From Bradyrhizobium sp. WSM1417 (GTDB taxonomy: Bacteria > Pseudomonadota > Alphaproteobacteria > Rhizobiales > Xanthobacteraceae): 64,000 nucleotides of DNA. The notes beneath the pieces are model-generated. The model saw nothing but the letters and a program-made list of their open reading frames with translations, did no database searches and had not been told where the DNA came from. Positions within the stretch are counted from its first letter, which is position 1, and each line of letters opens with the position of its first letter. The DNA is taken from contig NZ_KI911783.1 in NCBI RefSeq assembly GCF_000515415.1, positions 1,168,392 through 1,232,391 on the forward strand, written 5' to 3'. Below are positions 47,253 through 56,188 of the stretch, in pieces. The position numbers were made by a program, and so were the translations under genes.

Positions 47253-48893
47253 ATGAGAACACAGGTGCTGGTGGTGGGCGCCGGGCCCGTCGGATTGACC
47301 GCGGCGATGGATCTGGCTTCCCGTGGGATCGACGTCGTGGTCGCGGAGATCCGCCATGCCGGCGATCCGCCCAGCGTCAAATGCAATCACGTCTCGGCGC
47401 GTTCGATGGAGATCTTCCGCCGGCTCGGCGTTGCCGCAAAGCTGCGCGACGCAGGCCTGCCCGCAGATTTCCCGAACGACTGCTCCTATCGGACCACAGC
47501 GACCGGCATCGAGCTGTGCCGCATCGACATTCCCTCGCGCGCGCGTCGCTACAGCGCCACCGGTGGCCCCGATACCTGGTGGCCGACGCCCGAGCCGCCG
47601 CACCGGGTCAACCAAGTCTATCTCGAGCCGATCCTGTTCAGCCATGCCGCCGCTCAGTCGCGCATCACCATTCTGGCGCGCACGGAAATCACGGACATCG
47701 AGCAGAATGACAACCATGTGGTCGCAATGGCGCGCGACCTCGACCGCGGAAGCTCGCTCCGCATCGAGGCCTCCTTTGTGATCGGTTGCGATGGTAGCCA
47801 TTCCCTGGTTCGCAAATCGATCGGTGCCAACCTGTCCGGCACGCCGGTGATCCAGCGCGTGCAATCGACCTTCATCGAAGCGCCGCAGCTTAAGGAGCTG
47901 ATGGGCGCGCACAAGCCAGCCTGGATGGTGCTCTCGCTCAACCCGCGACGCTCAGGCACGACGGTGGCGATCGACGGTCGTGACCGCTGGCTGATCCACA
48001 ATCACCTGAAGCCAGACGAGCCCGAATTTGATTCGGTCGATCGGGACTGGGCCATCCGCGCCATTCTCGGTGTCGACGAGCGCTTCGAATACCGCGTCCT
48101 CAGCAAGGAGGACTGGGTCGGCCGCCGGCTTGTCGCCGATCGCTTCCGCGACCGCAGGGTCTTCATCTGCGGCGACGCCGCGCATCTGTGGATGCCATAT
48201 GCGGGCTACGGCATGAATGCGGGCATTGCGGACGCCGTCGACCTGTGCTGGCAGGTGGCGGCGCATCTGAACGGGTGGGCGCCGGCTTCGATCCTCGATG
48301 CCTACGAGGCGGAGCGTCAGCCCATCACCGAACAGGTGTCGCGCTTTGCCATGGAGCATGCGATGAAGATGATGGCGCAGCGTGGCGGAGTCTCCGCGGA
48401 GATCGAGGACGACACGCCGCGCGGCCACGCGGCGCGCGCAGCGCTGGCCAGGGCGGCCTACGATCTCAACGTGCAGCAATATTGCTGCGCCGGATTGAAC
48501 TTCGGCTATTATTACGATGCCTCGCCGATCGTTGCCTACGACGGCGAGACGCCGCCGGCCTACGCGATGGGCAGCTTCACGCCCTCCACGGTGCCGGGCG
48601 CTCGCGCGCCGCACCTATTTCTGCGGGACGGGCGATCGCTCTACGATGCCTTCGGCGCCGGCTACACTTTGCTGCGGTTCGATCCGGCGATCGATGTGGC
48701 GCCATTGAAGTCTGCCGCAGAGCAGCGCGGCATTCCGCTCGCGCTGGTCGACATCGCGCCGGACGAAGCGAACGGCGCGTATGCCGAGAAGCTGGTGCTG
48801 GCGCGGCCCGATCAGCACATCGCCTGGCGCGGGCAGGCCGCGCCCGCGGACCCACAAGGCTTGCTGACGCGCATTACTGGCGCTTCGGCGTAA
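47253..48893 (+). CDS. FAD-dependent monooxygenase (aromatic hydroxylase type)
   Basis: 546-residue class A flavoprotein monooxygenase, of the PheA/TfdB/MhpA group that hydroxylates aromatic rings with NAD(P)H and oxygen. The dinucleotide-binding GAGPVGLTAAMDLASRG is at the N-terminus, the NADPH-related DG motif is in VIGCDGSHSLVRKSIG, and the FAD ribityl motif is RVFICGDAAHLWMPYAGYGMN. A C-terminal thioredoxin-like domain (about 400 onward) is expected in this group. ATG 47253 is chosen; ATG 47202 would add 17 residues. Probably cotranscribed with the following Bug protein gene (94-bp gap). Confidence 0.92.
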   Translation: MRTQVLVVGAGPVGLTAAMDLASRGIDVVVAEIRHAGDPPSVKCNHVSARSMEIFRRLGVAAKLRDAGLPADFPNDCSYRTTATGIELCRIDIPSRARRYSATGGPDTWWPTPEPPHRVNQVYLEPILFSHAAAQSRITILARTEITDIEQNDNHVVAMARDLDRGSSLRIEASFVIGCDGSHSLVRKSIGANLSGTPVIQRVQSTFIEAPQLKELMGAHKPAWMVLSLNPRRSGTTVAIDGRDRWLIHNHLKPDEPEFDSVDRDWAIRAILGVDERFEYRVLSKEDWVGRRLVADRFRDRRVFICGDAAHLWMPYAGYGMNAGIADAVDLCWQVAAHLNGWAPASILDAYEAERQPITEQVSRFAMEHAMKMMAQRGGVSAEIEDDTPRGHAARAALARAAYDLNVQQYCCAGLNFGYYYDASPIVAYDGETPPAYAMGSFTPSTVPGARAPHLFLRDGRSLYDAFGAGYTLLRFDPAIDVAPLKSAAEQRGIPLALVDIAPDEANGAYAEKLVLARPDQHIAWRGQAAPADPQGLLTRITGASA

Positions 48894-48987
48894 GGCGATT
48901 TGAAGCGGACGGTCTCGCGGCGAAGTCCGTCAGGACGTGGTTTACAAAGTCGTGGTTCACAAACAAGAACGCACCGGGGAGGATAAC

Positions 48988-49968
48988 GTGTTTCACGTTG
49001 TAAGCCGCCGCATTTTGGCCGTGCTGACGGCCGCGAGTTTCGCCGTGCTGCCGCTGGAGGCGGGCCGAGCGGCCTATCCCGAGCAATTGATCAAGATCAT
49101 CGTGACCTTTCCGCCCGGCGGCAGCGCCGATACCGTCATCCGCGCGCTCGAACCGCTGGTCACTGCCGAGCTCAAACAGGGTCTCGTGATCGAGAACCGC
49201 GCGGGTGCTGGAGGCAACATCGGCATGGCCGCGGTCGCGCAGGCCAAGCCTGATGGCTATACGCTCGGCGTCGCGCCGGCAGGTAGCCTGACGGTGAATC
49301 CGCATCTCAATTCGTCGATGCCGTTCGATCCGAAGGATCTTGCGCCGATCACCCTGCTCGCGGAAATTCCCTTCGTGCTGGTTGCGTCCACGAACGTGCC
49401 GGCGCATACGGTCACGGAAACGATCGCGCTCGCCAAGGCCAAGCCGGGCGCGTTATCGATCGGGCATGGCGGCAGTTCGACGGCCATGCACTTGACCGCG
49501 GCACTGTTCACGCAGAAGACCGGGATCGCGATGGAGCTGGTCCCCTATCGCGGGACCGCGCCCGCGACGGTCGACGTTCTCGCAGGCCATGTCCCCTTCG
49601 CGGTGCTGGATATCCCCGCATCGAGGCAACTGATCCTCGAAGGCAAGCTCAACGCCATCGGTGTGTCGTCTGCCCAGCGTCTTTCGTCCTTGCCCGATGT
49701 GCCGACACTCGCCGAGAGCGGGATTGCGGGTTTCGAATCCGTTGGCTGGTTCGGGCTGGTTGCTCCGGCCGGCACGCCAGCCGATATCGTCGGCCGGTTG
49801 AACGAAGCCTTCGGAAAAGCCCTGAAGGACCCTTCGGTGGTCGAGAAGATCCGGACGCTTGGCGCAGAGCCTGCACCGACCTCGCCCGAGCAGTTCAGCC
49901 GCTTCATCCAAAGCGAAAGCTCGAAATGGGGCAAGCTGATCAGTGAAGCGGGCATCAAGGCGAATTAA
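48988..49968 (+). CDS. Bug/TctC-family periplasmic substrate-binding protein
   Basis: Second Bug-family receptor of the window. A signal peptide (RRILAVLTAASFAVLPLEAGRA) precedes IKIIVTFPPGGSADTVIR, VIENRAGAGGNIGMAAVAQ and MELVPYRGTAPATVDVLAGHVPF, the standard family markers. The GTG at 48988 has GGGGAGG at ideal distance and gives 326 residues; the ATG at 48937 lacks one. It follows the monooxygenase gene in the same direction, so it probably binds the aromatic or carboxylic substrate handled by that enzyme. No membrane partner genes are nearby. Confidence 0.92.
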   Translation: MFHVVSRRILAVLTAASFAVLPLEAGRAAYPEQLIKIIVTFPPGGSADTVIRALEPLVTAELKQGLVIENRAGAGGNIGMAAVAQAKPDGYTLGVAPAGSLTVNPHLNSSMPFDPKDLAPITLLAEIPFVLVASTNVPAHTVTETIALAKAKPGALSIGHGGSSTAMHLTAALFTQKTGIAMELVPYRGTAPATVDVLAGHVPFAVLDIPASRQLILEGKLNAIGVSSAQRLSSLPDVPTLAESGIAGFESVGWFGLVAPAGTPADIVGRLNEAFGKALKDPSVVEKIRTLGAEPAPTSPEQFSRFIQSESSKWGKLISEAGIKAN

Positions 49969-50028
49969 GTATAGCCCAGCCAGACGATTCCGCCCCGCGT
50001 AAGTCATTGATCCTACAGCCGCCGTCTA

Positions 50029-50061
50029 CTGTGCATGGGGTTGTTTTCGCGCTTTTTTGTT
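50029..50061. repeat. Dispersed motif CTGTGCATGG-GTTGTTTT, copy 2
   Basis: CTGTGCATGGGGTTGTTTTC followed by GCGCTTTTTTG, nearly identical to 26994-27029. It lies between the Bug protein gene and the following permease gene, both on the plus strand; the T-rich right half is in the direction expected for termination of the Bug gene. Confidence 0.6.
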
Positions 50062-50147
50062 GTCGGACCCCGGAAGGCTTACAGGTAATCGTCGCGACAC
50101 CGGCTGGCCTCTCCAGTTGGATCACCACCGACAAGGGCGAGACAAAC

Positions 50148-51008
50148 ATGCAATCTTCCGCCACGGGCTGGGGCAACGGGCTTCTCGGCGTCATCATCTT
50201 CAGCGGCTCGCTGCCGGCGACGCGCGTGGCGGTCGGCGGGTTCTCCGCACTGTTCCTGACCTCGGTGCGCGCGGTCATCGCGGCGCTGATCGGCCTGGCC
50301 GTGCTCGGCCTGCTCCGTCAGGCGCGGCCTCAGCGGAAGGATCTCGTCTCGCTCGCCATCGTCGCCATCGGCGTCGTGGTCGGCTTTCCCTTGCTGACGG
50401 CGCTTGCGCTCCAGCACATCACCTCGGCGCATTCGATCGTCTTCATCGGGCTCTTGCCGCTGTCGACCGCGATCTTCGGCGTGCTGCGCGGCGGCGAGCG
50501 GCCGCAGCCGATGTTCTGGCTGTTCGCGGTTCTGGGCAGCGCCACGGTCGCGGGCTTTGCGCTGTCCAACGACGGCACCGCATCGCTCACCGGCGATCTC
50601 TTGATGGTCGCTGCGATCGTGCTGTGCGGGCTCGGCTATGCCGAAGGCGCCGCGCTGTCGCGCCGGCTCGGCGGCTGGCAGGTAATCTCCTGGGCGCTGC
50701 TGCTGTCGCTGCCGCTGATGGTGCCGGTCGCGATCTGGAGCTGGCCGTCGACATGGAGCGGCATCGATGTGCCCGCCTGGATCGGGCTCGCCTACGTCTC
50801 GGTCTTCAGCATGTTCGTCGGCTTCATCTTCTGGTACCGCGGGCTTGCGATCGGCGGCATCGCCCGCGTCGGCCAGTTGCAGCAGCTCCAGCCGTTCTTC
50901 GGTCTCGCGCTTGCAGGCCTGCTTCTGCACGAACCCGTTGCCTGGAGCATGATCGTCGCGACCGCGCTGGTGGTCGCATGCGTCTTCTTCGCGCGGCGGT
51001 TTGCCTGA
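50148..51008 (+). CDS. DMT superfamily permease (EamA domains)
   Basis: Inner-membrane transporter with about ten hydrophobic helices in two EamA repeats, 286 residues from ATG 50148 (MQSSATGWGNGLLGVIIFSGS). Typical elements are LPATRVAVGGFSALFLTSVRA in the first repeat and VSVFSMFVGFIFWYRGLAIGG and LQQLQPFFGLALAGLLLHEP in the second. It is only about 27% alike by eye to the DMT permease at 41626 and is not a recent copy. Convergent with a LysR gene that ends 18 bp away. Substrate unknown. Confidence 0.9.
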   Translation: MQSSATGWGNGLLGVIIFSGSLPATRVAVGGFSALFLTSVRAVIAALIGLAVLGLLRQARPQRKDLVSLAIVAIGVVVGFPLLTALALQHITSAHSIVFIGLLPLSTAIFGVLRGGERPQPMFWLFAVLGSATVAGFALSNDGTASLTGDLLMVAAIVLCGLGYAEGAALSRRLGGWQVISWALLLSLPLMVPVAIWSWPSTWSGIDVPAWIGLAYVSVFSMFVGFIFWYRGLAIGGIARVGQLQQLQPFFGLALAGLLLHEPVAWSMIVATALVVACVFFARRFA

Positions 51009-51026
51009 GGCCGAATGGATCTGGCC

Positions 51027-51962
51027 TTACGTCTTGCCCGGTTGCGGCTTTTCAATGCCCGGCAGCTGCGCGATTCCCTTGGCGAGAAAATCGACCAGCA
51101 GCCGTACCCGCGCGATGCCGGACCGCTCCGGAACGAGCAGCATGTTGAGCGGAACGGAAGGCGGCGCGTAGTCTTGAAGCACGTGCTCGAGCTGGCCGGA
51201 GGCAAGAAGGTCGTCGACGAGCCAAAGATGGGCCGGCGCGATGCCTCGCCCGGCCACGAGCGCCTCGCGTGCGGCAAGTCCGTGATCCACCCGCAGCCGC
51301 CCTGCGAACGGCACCACATGGCGGCCGCCGCGGCGCCCGTGCAGCACGAGCACGTCGCTGCCGGCGATGTTCGACATCCTGACACCCTCATGGCTGGCGA
51401 GATCCTGCGGGCGCGTGGGCCTGCCACGCGAGGCCAGATAGCCCGGTGCGGCCACAAGCACCCGCCGCGACTGACCAAGCAGCCTGAGCTTCATCGAGCT
51501 GTCGGTGAGCGGCCCCAGACGCAGCGCAATATCGACACCTTCCCGCACCAGGTCGATCCGCTCGTCGGTCAGGCTGAGATCAACCGCCACGTCCGGATAG
51601 CGGTCCTGGAACGCGAAGATCAAACGACTGACGTGGAGCACGCCGAAAGCGGCGGTGCAGGAGACGCGTACCGTTCCGGCAGGCGCGCCGCGTGTGCTGC
51701 GCGCCTCGTCGCCCGCGAGTTCGACCAGGCGCAGGATCTGCACGCAGTCGGCGTAGTAGCGGCGCCCCTCCTCCGTCATCGTCACGCTGCGCGTGGTCCG
51801 CGTGAGCAGCGGCACGCCGACGGCCTGCTCCAGTTCCCGAAGGTGCCGCGTCACTGTCGACTGGCCGAGACCAAGCTCGCGGGCGACCGCGGACAGGCTG
51901 CCGCGCTCGGCGACCCGCACGAAGCTGCGCATGCGTTCGAGCGTCACGTCCGATCTATCCAT
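51027..51962 (-). CDS. LysR-type transcriptional regulator
   Basis: 311-residue LysR regulator. Winged HTH: MRSFVRVAERGSLSAVAREL, GLGQSTVTRHLRELEQAVG, LLTRTTRSVTMTEEG. The effector domain starts near residue 90 (GTVRVSCTAAFGVLHVSRL). This CrgA-like subgroup often controls a neighbouring oxidoreductase. Divergent from the quinone reductase gene, with the starts 94 bp apart, so that gene is its probable target. Confidence 0.93.
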   Translation of the reverse strand: MDRSDVTLERMRSFVRVAERGSLSAVARELGLGQSTVTRHLRELEQAVGVPLLTRTTRSVTMTEEGRRYYADCVQILRLVELAGDEARSTRGAPAGTVRVSCTAAFGVLHVSRLIFAFQDRYPDVAVDLSLTDERIDLVREGVDIALRLGPLTDSSMKLRLLGQSRRVLVAAPGYLASRGRPTRPQDLASHEGVRMSNIAGSDVLVLHGRRGGRHVVPFAGRLRVDHGLAAREALVAGRGIAPAHLWLVDDLLASGQLEHVLQDYAPPSVPLNMLLVPERSGIARVRLLVDFLAKGIAQLPGIEKPQPGKT

Positions 51963-52055
51963 ATTTCGGCATGATCCTATCCATTGGCGACAACTACCGA
52001 ATTGCAGCCGTGGACGCTACCTGGTGGCTCGAAATCATCAACCAAGGAGCTGATC

Positions 52056-52910
52056 ATGAAAGTGTTGATCGTCTTCGCGCATCCCGAGCCGCGCTCCCTC
52101 AACGGCTCGCTCCGCGATGTCGCCGTCAGAGAACTTGAGGCTGAGGGACACGAGGTGCGGGTGTCAGACCTTTACGCCCAGGGATGGACATCCGAGGTAG
52201 GCCGCGCCGATTTTCCGCTGCTGCCGCCGGACGCGCGGCTGGCGCCGGCCGCCGCCTCCAAGCAGGCGTTCGAGTCGGGCACACTCACCGCGGACGTCAA
52301 GGCCGAGATCGAGAAGCTGCTGTGGGCGGACGTTCTGATCCTGCAATTCCCGCTGTGGTGGTTCAGTATGCCGGCCATCCTCAAGGGCTGGGTCGACCGC
52401 GTGTTCGCCTACGGTTTCGCCTATGGTGTCGGCGAGCACAGCGACAAGCGGTGGGGCGACCGTTACGGCGAAGGCAGGCTAGCGGGCAAACGCGCAATGC
52501 TGATCGTGACCGCCGGTGGCTGGCAGGAGCATTATTCGGCGCGCGGGATCAACGGGCCGATCGACGACCTGCTGTTCCCGATCAATCACGGTATTCTCTA
52601 TTATCCCGGATATGACGTGCTTCCGCCGTTCGTCGTCTACAAGGCCGACAAACTGGACGAAGCCGGTTTCCAGGCGACCGCCGAACATTTGCGCGAGAGG
52701 ATGCGAACGCTTGCGACGACATCGCCGATTCCCTACCGGCGCCAGAATGGCGGCGATTATTTGATTCCGAGCATGCAGCTCCGCGCGGGGCTTGAGCATT
52801 CCGGCGCGACCGGTTTCGCGCTTCACGTCGAGCAGGCCGAGGCACGCAGCCCGAGTGGTGCGGCGAGCTCCATGCGCTCGACGATGGATCGTTGCGCGGC
52901 AACGGCGTAA
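52056..52910 (+). CDS. NAD(P)H quinone oxidoreductase, flavodoxin-like fold
   Basis: 284-residue NQO/KefF-type flavoprotein that transfers two electrons to quinones. The flavodoxin-like start MKVLIVFAHPEPRSLNGSL, the central FPLWWFSMPAILKGWVDRVF and TAGGWQEHYS, and the C-terminal YRRQNGGDYLIPSMQLRAGL are typical. The ribosome binding site AAGGAG precedes ATG 52056. The family usually ends shortly after GFALHV; here about 25 low-complexity residues follow (rich in Ala, Ser, Arg), possibly from a shifted stop codon. Probably controlled by the divergent LysR. Confidence 0.9.
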   Translation: MKVLIVFAHPEPRSLNGSLRDVAVRELEAEGHEVRVSDLYAQGWTSEVGRADFPLLPPDARLAPAAASKQAFESGTLTADVKAEIEKLLWADVLILQFPLWWFSMPAILKGWVDRVFAYGFAYGVGEHSDKRWGDRYGEGRLAGKRAMLIVTAGGWQEHYSARGINGPIDDLLFPINHGILYYPGYDVLPPFVVYKADKLDEAGFQATAEHLRERMRTLATTSPIPYRRQNGGDYLIPSMQLRAGLEHSGATGFALHVEQAEARSPSGAASSMRSTMDRCAATA

Positions 52911-52930
52911 TCCGTCGCGCGCGAGCGACA

Positions 52931-54139
52931 TCACCCCATCACCGTCCGCGTCAGCGTGCTCCGCGCAAACTTCTTCAGCGGCATCGGCTTGCCGAACAGA
53001 AAACCCTGCACGAGGTCGAAGCCGAGCTCGTTCGCGGCGACCAGGTCGGCGCGGCTCTCGACGCCCTCGGCGACGGCGCGCACGCCATAGCCATGCGAAA
53101 GCTCGACGATGTGGCGGCACACCGTGCGCTTGAGGCGATCGGTGCCGCTGCCGGTGACGAAGTGCCGGTCGGCCTTCAGCTTGATGAAGGGAATTTTGCC
53201 CAAGTCCATCAGCGACGGCCAGTTGGCGCCGAGATTGTCGACCGAGAGGCCGATATTGTGCAGACGCAGTTCGCGGGCGACCTCGACCAGGAGATCGAGG
53301 TCGCGGATCGCCTCCTCGCTGTCGATCTCGATCGTCAGCCCGCCGAACGCCGGATGCGTCGGCATGCGGCGGCAGAGGTCGCGCACGGCCTGCGGCTCCT
53401 TCAGATATGACGCCGGCAAATTGATCGCGAGGTCGACCGGGCTCTGCTGCTCCAGCAGATAGTGCCAATCCTGCATGGCGCGCTCGATCACGAATTCGGA
53501 GAGGTCGCGCAGATTCGGGTCGTGCTCTTCGGGGATGAAATAGGCCGGCGGCACTACGCCCCAGGTCGGATGCCGCATCCGCACCAGCGCCTCGGCGCCG
53601 TTGCGGATCAGCGTGCGCGCGTCGATCTTGGGCTGGTACCAGAGCTCGAGCCAGCCGGCGTGGAGGGCCTCGCCGACATGCACGGCCGGGCTCGGCGCCG
53701 GCTCCTCGGGCAACAGCATGGCGACGCGGTCGCGCAGTGTCTCCGCGGCAAAGGGCGTGGTCAGCGGCGGCAGCATCTTGAGGCCGTATTCCTCGCCGAC
53801 CTGCTGCACCGCCCTGACGATGATCGACTCGCGGGCGCCCACAGTCAGAACCCTGCCGTCGAAGGCCTCGCGCACCAGCGTCTCCAGAAATGTGCCGGGC
53901 TCGATGCCGTCGGCGGCGATGCCGAGCAGGATCAGGTCGGGCAATTCGCTCGTCAGCACGCTCTGCAGCTCCTCGGCGCTGGCGCATTCGGTGGTGACGA
54001 AGCCGAGATCCTCCAGCACTTCCGCGAGAAACGCGCGAAGATGGCGCTTGCCGTCGGCGACGCATGCGCGCGGCTTCACCTTTCGCCGTCCGAAGGTCTT
54101 CGGCCTTCGTTCGGCGAGTTCTACAATTTCGTCGTTCAT
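52931..54139 (-). CDS. EAL-domain protein with degenerate receiver domain
   Basis: 402 residues from ATG 54139. Residues about 24-145 resemble a response-regulator receiver (RACVADGKRHLRAFLAEVL), but the phosphoacceptor position reads LILLGIAADG, with Gly73 where Asp is expected. The EAL domain spans about 160-400: EAL at 183-185, Asn240, Glu271, Glu358 in AVAEGVES and the end QGFLFGKPM are kept. The loop-6 motif is DNLGANWPSL instead of DDFGTGYSSL, so the second metal-site aspartate is Asn302. It may therefore be a c-di-GMP sensor or adaptor instead of an active phosphodiesterase. Convergent with the quinone reductase gene. Confidence 0.85.
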   Translation of the reverse strand: MNDEIVELAERRPKTFGRRKVKPRACVADGKRHLRAFLAEVLEDLGFVTTECASAEELQSVLTSELPDLILLGIAADGIEPGTFLETLVREAFDGRVLTVGARESIIVRAVQQVGEEYGLKMLPPLTTPFAAETLRDRVAMLLPEEPAPSPAVHVGEALHAGWLELWYQPKIDARTLIRNGAEALVRMRHPTWGVVPPAYFIPEEHDPNLRDLSEFVIERAMQDWHYLLEQQSPVDLAINLPASYLKEPQAVRDLCRRMPTHPAFGGLTIEIDSEEAIRDLDLLVEVARELRLHNIGLSVDNLGANWPSLMDLGKIPFIKLKADRHFVTGSGTDRLKRTVCRHIVELSHGYGVRAVAEGVESRADLVAANELGFDLVQGFLFGKPMPLKKFARSTLTRTVMG

Positions 54140-54684
54140 CGCAAGCACTCCCGTTCCGTGCCGGTGTGTTAGCGACGTGAGCAGTTTCAAATATGGAAGG
54201 CTTCAGTCGATTGTCGAATTATCTGGGTAACGTTAAAGCACCCATCATGTCTAAAATTGTCCGGGTCTCGTTCGAGAAGTTTTTACCCCTGCCCGCGCAT
54301 CGGGCGCAGGGTTGCGACAATCACGGGAGATTTCGCGACGTGCAGTAAGGCTGCATGCGCGCGCACTGTCCTGCAATTGGACCAAGCCGCGCGCGCCTCG
54401 CCCAATTGAATAATGGAGCGCCTCAATTGCGCGTCAAGCGCGCATTTTTCCCGGTTCGCTCGTGACGGTTCTGCGACAATGCGTCGGTGCGCGCTGGCGC
54501 CAATGTGAAGCACATCACAAGCGGATTGCTGCACGTGCGCTATTGCTCTGGGCAGCCGGTGGTGGGCTGTCGAGGATCGCAGCAATGACGTCGCGGCGAA
54601 TAATGTATTGGTGGTTCAGGTTCGTGCTGTCAGGGCGATTTCTCGATCGCTTCCTGTGCCTGCCGCGCGCGCATTAGCGCGGGA
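54140..54684. other. Intergenic region with no convincing gene
   Basis: 545 bp between the EAL gene start and the stop of the unknown gene at 54685. It contains a GC-rich hairpin-like stretch around 54288-54312 (CCTGCCCGCGC with GGGCGCAGG) and short AATTG-rich segments. A 30-codon frame from ATG 54585 (MTSRRIMYWWFRF) has a weak AGGATCG upstream and I do not call it. The EAL promoter must lie in the left part. Confidence 0.5.
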
Positions 54685-55848
54685 TCAGGTTTGGCCGATC
54701 AGCTTGCGCAACGCGGCCGCGCCGTCCTCGATCGCATCGCGTCCCTTCCAGGCCAGATAGGACAGCTTTCCACCGAGCGTGTCGTGGCTGCGCAGCCGGC
54801 GCGAGCCGAGAATGTGGCCGACGTTGGAAGGAAAGCGGCTCACCTCAGCGGCCACCAGCGTCGCGATCGCGTCCATCAATTGCTGGAGGCGAATGCCCCA
54901 TTCGCAATGCTCGATGCCGTCGATCCGCACCTTGAGCGCATATTCGGTGTCGTAGATCTCGGCGAGCAGGTCGCGTGCGATCAGCACCCGGTTGTGCCGG
55001 AGCGCGATGCGCAAGGCGAGGCGCCTGTCGTCGAGCTGGTCGAGCACCATGTGAACGACGCAGGCATAGGGCGTGGCGGCGACATCGGCGGCGCTCTTGC
55101 TCGCGGCGGCCTTGGTGGCAAGGCGCACCAATTGCCAGAACGTCTTCAGCCGCCGCGCCACCAGCGTCAGCGCGAACGGCAGCGCCTCGGGATGGGCCTT
55201 CTTGAAGCCGTCCAATCGGGCGGTGATCTGGTCAACCTGGCCGTCGTCGAATTTCGCGATCTTTTCGGGCAGCTTTTCGTTGAACTTCGGCAGCGCGGCG
55301 CCGGCGCGCAGCACGTGCTGCATCTTCTTCACGTCGTCGAAGGCGGTGCGCGATGCCGTATATTGCGCGAGCTTGCCGCGCGCGAACTCGGTGCTCTCCG
55401 CTGACGCGAGGGTGCTCTCGAGAACCTTGACGACCTTGATCTGGAAGGTCGATGCGATCTTTTGCACTTCCTTGTGGTTGTTGGCGGCGACCTGGTCGCT
55501 GATCGCCTTGATGTAGTCGCGCGCCATGGTCGGCAGCAGGTCGCGGCAGATCCACTCCCAGATCGGGGTGAGGGTGTTGCGCGAGATCCGCCCCATATTG
55601 GCATGCTCGGGCGCGCCGTCGATCAGGAGCAGCTCGAGCGGCGCAAAGAAATGACGCGAGGGACTGGTGGCGCGCGCCTGGCTCGATCCGTCCTTGCGAA
55701 ATTCGGCGCGCAACCGGGACTGGAGGTCGGACGAGCCCGGCATGTCGATGCCGCACAGCTCAAGCCGTTCGAGTTCGCTGAGCAGGCAGCTGCGCGACAG
55801 CGGCGTCAGCTTCTGCAAGAAGTTCGATAGCTGGTCGATCTCGTTCAT
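54685..55848 (-). CDS. Unknown 387-residue protein in the signalling region
   Basis: I do not recognise a family. The protein is soluble (no signal peptide or membrane segment), mostly helical and rich in Ala, Leu, Arg and Lys. An N-terminal segment with MNEIDQLSNFLQKLTPLSRS is followed by a linker (about 55-65) and a long helical body that includes FQIKVVKVLESTLASAESTE. There are no obvious catalytic motifs, cysteine pairs or nucleotide-binding loops. ATG 55848 is chosen over a TTG nine bases upstream. It stands alone between two long gaps, upstream of EAL and divergent from the LuxR gene. Confidence 0.75.
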   Translation of the reverse strand: MNEIDQLSNFLQKLTPLSRSCLLSELERLELCGIDMPGSSDLQSRLRAEFRKDGSSQARATSPSRHFFAPLELLLIDGAPEHANMGRISRNTLTPIWEWICRDLLPTMARDYIKAISDQVAANNHKEVQKIASTFQIKVVKVLESTLASAESTEFARGKLAQYTASRTAFDDVKKMQHVLRAGAALPKFNEKLPEKIAKFDDGQVDQITARLDGFKKAHPEALPFALTLVARRLKTFWQLVRLATKAAASKSAADVAATPYACVVHMVLDQLDDRRLALRIALRHNRVLIARDLLAEIYDTEYALKVRIDGIEHCEWGIRLQQLMDAIATLVAAEVSRFPSNVGHILGSRRLRSHDTLGGKLSYLAWKGRDAIEDGAAALRKLIGQT

Positions 55849-56188
55849 GGCACGCAATCTTCCGCAACGATTCCAGCAGGCCTATCGGCTGCATGCATGG
55901 AGGCATTTGCGCGCTCTCAGTTGCGACATAGAGAAGCAAGCCGCCGTTAATATATCTGTAAAATCCGGCGCCGGAGGTATTCGGCGCGGATCGGATCGTT
56001 AAGAACGCTTCGGGTCATCCGCCCAGGATTTGAGCAGATTCATCAACCTAAGAATGTTGAGGGTCGTTGCTACTCAAGCATAAAGTGTGCCTGTGCCGGG
56101 GTTTCAGCATAAAACTGCCGAATTCACCGTAGTCTTACGGAGCGAAAAGTTAACCACAGATCGCGTCGGGTTCCGCTAAACGAGTGAC
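55849..56188. other. Divergent promoter region, unknown gene / LuxR-type gene
   Basis: 340 bp, notably AT-richer than average. Contains an interrupted inverted repeat TCAAC (56043-56047) and GTTGA (56056-56060) and, near 56147, the half site GTTAACC of the CtrA type but no second TTAA at the right spacing. No gene is visible. Promoters of the two divergent genes must lie here. Confidence 0.45.

Noticed and set aside
54462..54677. A 71-codon plus-strand frame in the gap after the EAL gene
   Set aside because: No ribosome binding site at its start and Arg/Trp-heavy composition; not supported as a gene.
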